From contig USAD01000058.1 of the NCBI GenBank assembly GCA_900552415.1, positions 1 to 12,072 on the forward strand: 12,072 nucleotides of DNA. The letters are read 5' to 3'. The DNA comes from an uncultured Parabacteroides sp. (GTDB lineage: Bacteria; Bacteroidota; Bacteroidia; Bacteroidales; Tannerellaceae). Shown here one piece after another: positions 6,931-12,072 of the stretch (position 1 is its first letter; each line of letters begins with the position of its first letter). Under the pieces are notes generated by a model. It saw only the letters and a list, made by a program, of their open reading frames with translations. It was not told the DNA's origin and searched no databases. The position numbers were made by a program, and so were the translations under genes.

Positions 6931-7876
6931 TTTTCTGTTTCTTCCACAATTGCCAAGAGTTGAACATATTTTGCCACAAGACATAACTGCCCGGTCCCAC
7001 GGACGAGACCGGATTCAGGTAGGTATAGGCCATCCAGATGGCCAACACCGTGTTTTTCTGTCCCAATGCCTGCCCCGCGCTGATGCGGTCGTTATAACGG
7101 CTGCCGATGCGCTTGCCCAGATAAAACTGGATGACACAAGCGACCAATCCACCCATCGCTATCCACAACTCCACCCAGGCGGACGAGTCGCTAACGACCA
7201 ACGAACGGACGGTCTGTGCCGTCACGATCGCCAAGGCAACCGCCCATAAATAGAAGGCCATATCCTTCAGCCCCACCAGGAAATGGTGTACCGCCGGCAT
7301 ATATCGCCTAAAGAAGCAGGCCAGGATAAAAGGACACAGCAACAGGGGGAATACCTTACTCAAGATCTTGAGAAACGCAGCGAAAAAGCTGATATCGGCA
7401 TGCGGCTCGACCAACGGGAAGACCAAAGGCACGACCACAGCCGCCAACAGGTTGGAGAGCAGCGTATAGGATGTCAGGCTCGAGGCGCTGCCCCCCAGCT
7501 TGCCCGTGATAACCGCCGCCGCCGTCGCCGTCGGACAGATAAAGCAGACCATCGCCCCCTCGAACACCTCCCTGTACTCGACATTCATCGGCACCCAGAG
7601 CAAGAGGGCGGCCAGCACCATACAGGCGGACAGCTGGAACAGCAACAACCACCCGTGCCAAGCGGAAGGGATCAGCTCCCGCGGGCCGACCTTGCAGAAA
7701 GTCAGCAACAGCTGGGCGAAAATCAGCAATGGCGTCAGTATGGCGACCAAAGCGTTCGTCATCGGTTTAAGCGGCGCCATCAACGGCAAATTGGCGAATA
7801 AAAAATAGCCGATCGCGCCCACACCCATGGCGACCGGCAAGGTCCAATTCTTCAGGAATCGAATAACAGCTTCCAT
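6917..7876 (-). CDS. BASS-family (bile acid:sodium symporter-like) transporter
   Basis: A 319-residue integral membrane protein with roughly nine to ten hydrophobic helices and almost no soluble domain. Two conserved stretches support the BASS superfamily: CPTATAAAVITGKLGG (114-129) and the crossover-like AGQALGQKNTVLAI (267-280), where polar residues in broken helices bind sodium in characterised members. BASS proteins carry bile acids, pyruvate, pantothenate or other organic anions with sodium, but the substrate here cannot be told. It heads an operon with the Nudix and DUF695 genes, overlapping the Nudix gene by 14 bases. The opening MEAVIRFLKNWTLP fits the family start, and an exact -7 promoter box lies only 8-15 bases upstream of the ATG. 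Confidence 0.88.
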   Translation of the reverse strand: MEAVIRFLKNWTLPVAMGVGAIGYFLFANLPLMAPLKPMTNALVAILTPLLIFAQLLLTFCKVGPRELIPSAWHGWLLLFQLSACMVLAALLLWVPMNVEYREVFEGAMVCFICPTATAAAVITGKLGGSASSLTSYTLLSNLLAAVVVPLVFPLVEPHADISFFAAFLKILSKVFPLLLCPFILACFFRRYMPAVHHFLVGLKDMAFYLWAVALAIVTAQTVRSLVVSDSSAWVELWIAMGGLVACVIQFYLGKRIGSRYNDRISAGQALGQKNTVLAIWMAYTYLNPVSSVGPGSYVLWQNMFNSWQLWKKQKNESK

Positions 7877-7883
7877 ATATCCA

Positions 7884-7914
7884 CAAATTTAGCGCGAAGT
7901 AACAGCTTTCCAAC
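7884..7914 (-). promoter_or_regulatory. Promoter of the transporter-Nudix-DUF695 operon
   Basis: On the minus strand GTTG (7914-7911), 19 bases and TAAATTTG (7891-7884) match the Bacteroidetes consensus with an exact -7 box and one mismatch at -33. The expected start site near 7878 leaves only a few bases before the ATG at 7876. Confidence 0.65.
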
Positions 7915-7967
7915 CAATAATAGAGCGCCGGAAGCGACTAATCGAACGGCCAACCGTTAAAATCAAC

Positions 7968-8005
7968 AAAAAACCCTTCGGGAAGAGTTCATTCCTCCCG
8001 AAGGG
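7968..8005 (-). terminator. Rho-independent terminator of the nagA-nagA-nagB-like operon
   Basis: CCCTTCGGGA (7974-7983) and TCCCGAAGGG (7996-8005) form a perfect 10-bp stem, extendable by three pairs including one G-U to leave a 6-base loop. Read leftward the stem is followed by six T (7973-7968). It lies about 25 bases past the stop of the deacetylase fusion and separates it from the promoter of the transporter operon. Confidence 0.92.
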
Positions 8006-8030
8006 CATATATCACAGACAAAATAGGGGC

Positions 8031-10016
8031 TTATCTCAAGGGAATGTATTGCACGAATGCCTCCATCGCCTCATAAGAGGCCAGGCCCAATTGATGATAC
8101 AACTCCGCTGTCGCCCGGTTACGGTCTTCCGCACGTTGCCAGAAGAGACGCTCGTCGTCGCCCAAGAAAGGCGCGCTCTCCGCCTGCGACTGGTGTTTCA
8201 GGATCGCGTTCCGTTTGAAACGTAACTCCTCCGGCGAGATCGGCACGGCCATCTCCACGTGGTCCATTTCCCATTCCGCCCAGGCGCCACGATACATCCA
8301 GACACGGCAGTTCTTCATCCACTCCTCGTCCTTCACCTCATCGATAGCGGCCAAGACAGCGTCAAGACAAACCTTATGCGTTCCATGAGGATCGGCCAAG
8401 TCGCCAGCCACAAACATCTGATCCGGCTTAACCTCCTCGAGCAACGCCTTCACGATGTCCTTATCCACCTCACCCAGCTCATTCTTCTTTACCATACCGG
8501 TCTCATAGAAAGGCAGGTCGAGGAAATGCACATGGTCGTCCTTCACGCCCGTATAACGGCAAGCGTGGCGGGCCTCCTCCCGGCGGATCGTTCCCTTCAT
8601 GAAGAGCACGTCCTTACGCTCAGGAGCGCCATTCTCCACCTTCTCATAACGCAAGTAATGGATAATCTCCTCCGCTTTCTCTCTTACAGTCGTATCGTTG
8701 GGCGAATACTTATCGCAAACGTCACGCAGATACTCGCAATAACGGATCACCTCCTCATCACCCACGGCGATATTACCGGAAGTCTCGTAAGCCACATGCG
8801 CGTCGTGATGCTGGTCGCACAGGCGACGCAACGTACCACCCATCGAGATCACGTCATCATCAGGATGCGGGCTGAAGACAATCACCTTTTTCGGATAAGG
8901 CAATGCCCGCTCCGGACGACTGGAATCGTCGGCGTTAGGCTTGCCACCCGGCCAACCGGTAATCGTATGCTGGATATCGTTGAAGATCTTGATATTTACA
9001 TTGTATGCCGAACCATACAGGGCCAATAACTCACCCAATCCATGCTCGCTGTAATCCTTGTTGGTCAACTTCAGGATCGGCTTGCCCGTCTTCTGGCAAA
9101 GCCAGACAATCGCACGCCGGATCAACTTATTGTCCCACTCACAGCTCGTCACGAGCCAAGGATGGCTGATACGGGTCAGCTCGTAAGCCGCCGACAGGTC
9201 GATCACCACCTTCGCGTTCGGATGGTTCTGCAAGAAAGAGGATGGCATCTGATCCGAGATCTTACCCTCCACGGTCTTGGCAATCACGCCCGCCTTATCG
9301 TCGCCAAACGCCATCAGGACGACCGTCCGGGCATTCATCATCGTAGAGATACCCATCGTGATCAATCCCGCCGGCATCTTCTCTTGCGATGGGAAGGTAC
9401 GGGCCGCCTCCTTACGCGAAGCCCCCTCGAGCAGGATCAACCGTGTACGAGAGCTGATAGAGGAACCCGCCGCGTTGAACATGACATTACTTGAGGCACC
9501 AATACCCAACAGCATATAGTCAATGCCACCCACGGCCTGGATATTCTGCTCATATTGCTGGCAGAAATCCAGGATAGCGTCTTTCGACATACTGCCATCC
9601 GGACTGTAAATATTAGCCGGATCAATATCCACATGATCAAAGAATTCCTCTTTCAGTCGAGAATAAATTCCCGACGCGCTGTCCAACGGATAAAACTCAT
9701 ACTCCACGAACACAACCACGTTGCGGAAACTCAATTGCTCCTCCTTGTGCATCCGGATCAACTCCTTGAATACACCCAGAGGCGTCCGTCCGCCCGGCAG
9801 GGCCATAACGAAAGTCTTACCGGTCTCCTGTTTTTTACGGATCTGTGTCGCGATCTCCTTCGCCACGGCGAAAGAGCCATCATCCATCGACTCATATATG
9901 CTGGTTGGAACCTTTTCCAATCGGGTTAACACAGAATGCTCAAAAGCGTTTTCCGGACGATAATACCGGGTTGGTATCCGCGTCAACGTGATTTGAGAAC
10001 TTAAATTTGTTTTCAT
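8031..10016 (-). CDS. NagB-like (glucosamine-6-phosphate deaminase fold) / PIG-L deacetylase fusion protein
   Basis: The 661-residue cytoplasmic protein joins two domains. Residues about 35-290 align with NagB/SIS-type isomerase-deaminases (GGRTP at 75-79, VVVFVEYEF at 100-108, FFDHVDI, GIGASSNVMFN at 171-181, SSRTR at 188-192). Residues about 375-570 are a PIG-L/LmbE-type deacetylase with the zinc motif H384-P-D-D387 and the third ligand region DPHGTH ending at H547. Bacteroidetes commonly carry this fusion, annotated as glucosamine-6-phosphate deaminase. Against E. coli NagB, the catalytic D72, D141, H143 and E148 correspond here to Y106, S175, N177 and A182. The phosphate-contacting R172 and K208 correspond to conserved R206 and K241. 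The deaminase half is therefore probably inactive, while the deacetylase half looks intact. The ATG has AGAGAG a few bases upstream. It follows nagA by 108 bp and ends at a terminator. Confidence 0.93.
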   Translation of the reverse strand: MKTNLSSQITLTRIPTRYYRPENAFEHSVLTRLEKVPTSIYESMDDGSFAVAKEIATQIRKKQETGKTFVMALPGGRTPLGVFKELIRMHKEEQLSFRNVVVFVEYEFYPLDSASGIYSRLKEEFFDHVDIDPANIYSPDGSMSKDAILDFCQQYEQNIQAVGGIDYMLLGIGASSNVMFNAAGSSISSRTRLILLEGASRKEAARTFPSQEKMPAGLITMGISTMMNARTVVLMAFGDDKAGVIAKTVEGKISDQMPSSFLQNHPNAKVVIDLSAAYELTRISHPWLVTSCEWDNKLIRRAIVWLCQKTGKPILKLTNKDYSEHGLGELLALYGSAYNVNIKIFNDIQHTITGWPGGKPNADDSSRPERALPYPKKVIVFSPHPDDDVISMGGTLRRLCDQHHDAHVAYETSGNIAVGDEEVIRYCEYLRDVCDKYSPNDTTVREKAEEIIHYLRYEKVENGAPERKDVLFMKGTIRREEARHACRYTGVKDDHVHFLDLPFYETGMVKKNELGEVDKDIVKALLEEVKPDQMFVAGDLADPHGTHKVCLDAVLAAIDEVKDEEWMKNCRVWMYRGAWAEWEMDHVEMAVPISPEELRFKRNAILKHQSQAESAPFLGDDERLFWQRAEDRNRATAELYHQLGLASYEAMEAFVQYIPLR

Positions 10017-10124
10017 GATTCTCTCTTTTATTCCTTAATTTCTTAGTTTATCAAACACCGTATTATACTAACAAGACATCATCCTGTTTTGCTGCCGATT
10101 TTCCCTATTTTAATATTCATTAAT
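10017..10124. other. Intergenic spacer within the amino-sugar operon
   Basis: An AT-rich 108-bp spacer separates nagA from the fusion gene, much wider than the 3-bp gap between the two nagA copies. I see no hairpin with a T-run in the leftward sense. A TATAAT-like stretch occurs near 10060-10067, but there is no matching TAnnTTTG box, so an internal promoter is possible but not shown. Confidence 0.4.
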
Positions 10125-11285
10125 TCAAAAAGCGGCATCGACCACCACCTGGCCCTTACACCAGACCTGACGGACATTCAATTTCCGGTCGATAATCAGG
10201 ACATCCGCGTCCTTGCCCTTTTGCAACGAGCCGACCCGGTCATAAACACCCATCAATCGTGCCGGCGTCTCCGAAGCCATCCGTATGGCATCCTCCAGTG
10301 GCAACTTCGCCTTCTCTACCATCGTCCGGATCAACTGGTCGGAAGTGGCGATACTACCCACCAACGCAGAATGATCGGCCAACTTACAAACCCCATTATC
10401 AATAACGATCCGGCTGTCGTCCGGTTGTTTCCCGTCGTTGGCGGCATAAGCCAAAGCGTCGGTCACCAGGCACGTACACTCCACGCCTTTCAGTTTATAA
10501 ACCAGGCGTAAGATTGTCGACGGCAAATGGCGACCATCGGCGATCACCTCCACCGTCATGCCATCCATCAGGTAAACGCTCTCGACCGTTCCCTCATACT
10601 TATACTCGCGACGCTTATGGAAACCAGGCATCGCGTTATAGAAATGAGCCACGTGCGAGAAACCGGTATTATAAGCCTCACGGATCAGGTCGAACTCCGC
10701 CTCCGTATGGGTAATACTCACCAGGATTCCCTTCTCCTTCAGGTAACGGGCAAACTCCATGGCACCTGGCAATTCCGGGCTAGCGTCCCAACGGCGCACG
10801 CACTTCGTCTCCTCGATCAACGAGCGGTACTCCTCCGGATCCGGATTCTTCACCACGTCGCTGAACATCGCTCCCGCCATCTTCGGATTCAGATAGGGGC
10901 CCTCAATATGCAATCCCAGGATCGGACTACCCGGCTCAGTCATCAGACGCTCGCAGACCTCGGCACACTGGCGTATCGTCGTGAACGGAGAAGAGGAGAT
11001 GGTCGGGAAAATCGTTGTCGCCCCATAACGCTGATGAGCGGCCACCGCTTTCCGGAAAGCCTCCTCGGTACCCTCCTTGAAATCATGCCCCGCGGCTCCA
11101 TGGATATTCATGGCGACAAAACCGGGCACGATATACATGCCACGCGCGTCGACCACCTTGGCCCCAATAACGGCCAAGTCGCTATTCGTCACCTCCACGA
11201 TCCGGTCGTCGCACAACAGGATCGAACCATCTTTCAGCCAACCACCCGGGGTCAGGATATGTCCATTTATAATTTGTGTCAACAT
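10125..11285 (-). CDS. nagA: N-acetylglucosamine-6-phosphate deacetylase (paralogue 1)
   Basis: At 386 residues this is a full-length amidohydrolase of the NagA family, which removes acetate from GlcNAc-6-phosphate in the cytoplasm. Key positions by comparison with E. coli NagA are E128 in HIEGP (metal ligand), H193 in THTEA and H214 in HFYNAMP (metal ligands), H253 in ADGRH, and the catalytic D276 in VTDALA. The usual HxH (or QxN in E. coli) near the start is N60-I-H62, so the second metal site is partly changed. The C-terminal GSLQKGKDADVLIID closes the barrel with the family's small beta domain. Only three bases separate its ATG from the stop of the second nagA copy upstream, so the two are almost certainly cotranscribed. 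It probably feeds GlcN-6-P into the pathway that includes the downstream fusion protein. Confidence 0.95.
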   Translation of the reverse strand: MLTQIINGHILTPGGWLKDGSILLCDDRIVEVTNSDLAVIGAKVVDARGMYIVPGFVAMNIHGAAGHDFKEGTEEAFRKAVAAHQRYGATTIFPTISSSPFTTIRQCAEVCERLMTEPGSPILGLHIEGPYLNPKMAGAMFSDVVKNPDPEEYRSLIEETKCVRRWDASPELPGAMEFARYLKEKGILVSITHTEAEFDLIREAYNTGFSHVAHFYNAMPGFHKRREYKYEGTVESVYLMDGMTVEVIADGRHLPSTILRLVYKLKGVECTCLVTDALAYAANDGKQPDDSRIVIDNGVCKLADHSALVGSIATSDQLIRTMVEKAKLPLEDAIRMASETPARLMGVYDRVGSLQKGKDADVLIIDRKLNVRQVWCKGQVVVDAAF

Positions 11286-11288
11286 AGA

Positions 11289-12072
11289 TCACGCCTCCTT
11301 CGACTCGATTTTGTTCGTACCTTCCACTATCTTTCCCATCGCCCAGACTGCCCGGACATTCAGGTCTCGGTCGTACAAGACGATATCGGCATCTTTTCCC
11401 TTTTGCAGTGAGCCCTTACGGTCATAAACACCCATGATCTTCGCCGGTGTCTCGGAGGTCATCCGGATCGCGTCCGCCAAGGGGATCTCCGCCTTACGCA
11501 CCATCGTACGCACCAGGCGATCCATCGTGGCGATACTGCCCGCCAGAGCCGAACGGTCGGCCAATTTGCACACGCCGTCCTCAATGATCACCCGCGGGTC
11601 GAAAGCCACCTTACTGTCGCTCGCCGCACAAGCCAATGCGTCCGTGATCAGGCAAGTCCGTTCCACGCCCTTCACTTTATAAACCAGACGCAAGATCGTT
11701 GGGGGCACGTGGATACCATCAGCAACAACCTCAACCGTCATATCGTCGATCAGGTAGATGCTCTCTACAGTTCCCTCATATTTATATTCATGTTTCTTAT
11801 GGAAACCGGGCATCGCGTTGTAGAAATGTGTCGCGTGCTTGTAACCGGCCTCATAAGCCGCTAAAATATCCTCATACTCCGCCTGGGTATGGCCTACGGC
11901 CGCCAGGATTCCTTTTGAGGTCACATACTTTCCGAATTGGATAGCGCCCGGCAATTCAGGCGCGGCGTCCCAGCGTTTAATGCAATGAGTCTCTTCCAGC
12001 AACGGGATATACTCCTCCGGATCCGGATTCTTGATATTCTCGGGTATCTGTCCACCCGCCATCTTCATGTTA
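11289..12072 (-). CDS. nagA: N-acetylglucosamine-6-phosphate deacetylase (paralogue 2, N-terminus outside window)
   Basis: The last roughly 260 codons of a second NagA run from the window edge to a TGA at 11289-11291. An ATG at 12066-12068 is internal, because the frame continues upstream and the sequence there matches the middle of paralogue 1 just after its HIEGPYLN stretch. The visible metal-binding and catalytic signatures are intact: GHTQA, THFYNAMPG, ADGIH and ITDALA, then LAGSIATMD. By eye it is about 58 percent identical to paralogue 1 over the first 90 residues and higher after that, so the pair looks like an old tandem duplication that has diverged. The distal tail (GTNKIESKEA) differs completely. 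It lies upstream of paralogue 1 in the same operon with a 3-base gap. Confidence 0.94.
   Translation of the reverse strand, partial: NMKMAGGQIPENIKNPDPEEYIPLLEETHCIKRWDAAPELPGAIQFGKYVTSKGILAAVGHTQAEYEDILAAYEAGYKHATHFYNAMPGFHKKHEYKYEGTVESIYLIDDMTVEVVADGIHVPPTILRLVYKVKGVERTCLITDALACAASDSKVAFDPRVIIEDGVCKLADRSALAGSIATMDRLVRTMVRKAEIPLADAIRMTSETPAKIMGVYDRKGSLQKGKDADIVLYDRDLNVRAVWAMGKIVEGTNKIESKEA

Noticed and set aside
8259..9494. Two plus-strand frames of 256 and 150 codons
   Set aside because: Both are antisense to the well-supported NagB/PIG-L fusion gene and have no recognisable motif.
10527..11411. A 294-codon open frame on the plus strand
   Set aside because: It lies opposite two clear nagA genes, spans their junction, and has no recognisable domain. 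It is an antisense shadow of GC-rich codons.
12066..12068. ATG near the right edge as the start of the second nagA
   Set aside because: The frame remains open upstream, and the encoded residues align to the middle of NagA, so the true start is outside the window.

Overview
The window reads as chromosomal DNA from a gut Bacteroidales bacterium, most likely Parabacteroides or a close relative. This rests on the SusC-type outer-membrane receptor with an STN domain, the FecI/FecR-type sigma/anti-sigma pair of the Bacteroides expansion family, the fused NagB/PIG-L protein typical of Bacteroidetes, and Bacteroidetes-style promoters (TTTG-like, N19, TAnnTTTG). The genus is inferred from general protein resemblance, not from a database match.

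Left part (1-4200), leftward: an ECF sigma factor (3239-3823), its membrane anti-sigma factor (2156-3196) and the first 645 codons of a SusC/FecA-like TonB-dependent transducer (1-1936, cut by the window edge). These make up the regulatory head of a glycan-utilisation locus. The likely chain is glycan binding at SusC, then STN contact with the anti-sigma factor, then release of the sigma factor. Between the anti-sigma gene and susC lies a strong intrinsic terminator that points rightward, against both genes. It suggests a small antisense RNA over the susC leader.

Middle (4209-5858), rightward: a periplasmic serine-type sulfatase, divergent from the sigma operon across a 385-bp region with a candidate promoter for each direction and a leader hairpin. 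It ends against a convergent operon, with a ~30-bp direct repeat in the gap.

Right-middle (5933-7876), leftward: a tightly overlapping three-gene operon encoding a BASS-family transporter, a Nudix hydrolase and a DUF695 protein, with a well-formed promoter that would give an almost leaderless mRNA.

Right part (8031-12072), leftward: an amino-sugar operon with two tandem nagA paralogues (the upstream one cut by the window edge) and a 661-residue NagB-like/PIG-L deacetylase fusion, closed by a strong intrinsic terminator at 7968-8005. In the fusion, the NagB half has lost all four catalytic residues but keeps the phosphate-binding arginine and lysine, so it may be a sugar-phosphate sensor rather than a deaminase. 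Together the sulfatase, SusC system and amino-sugar genes suggest use of sulfated, GlcNAc-containing host glycans such as mucin or glycosaminoglycans, but the substrate is inferred.
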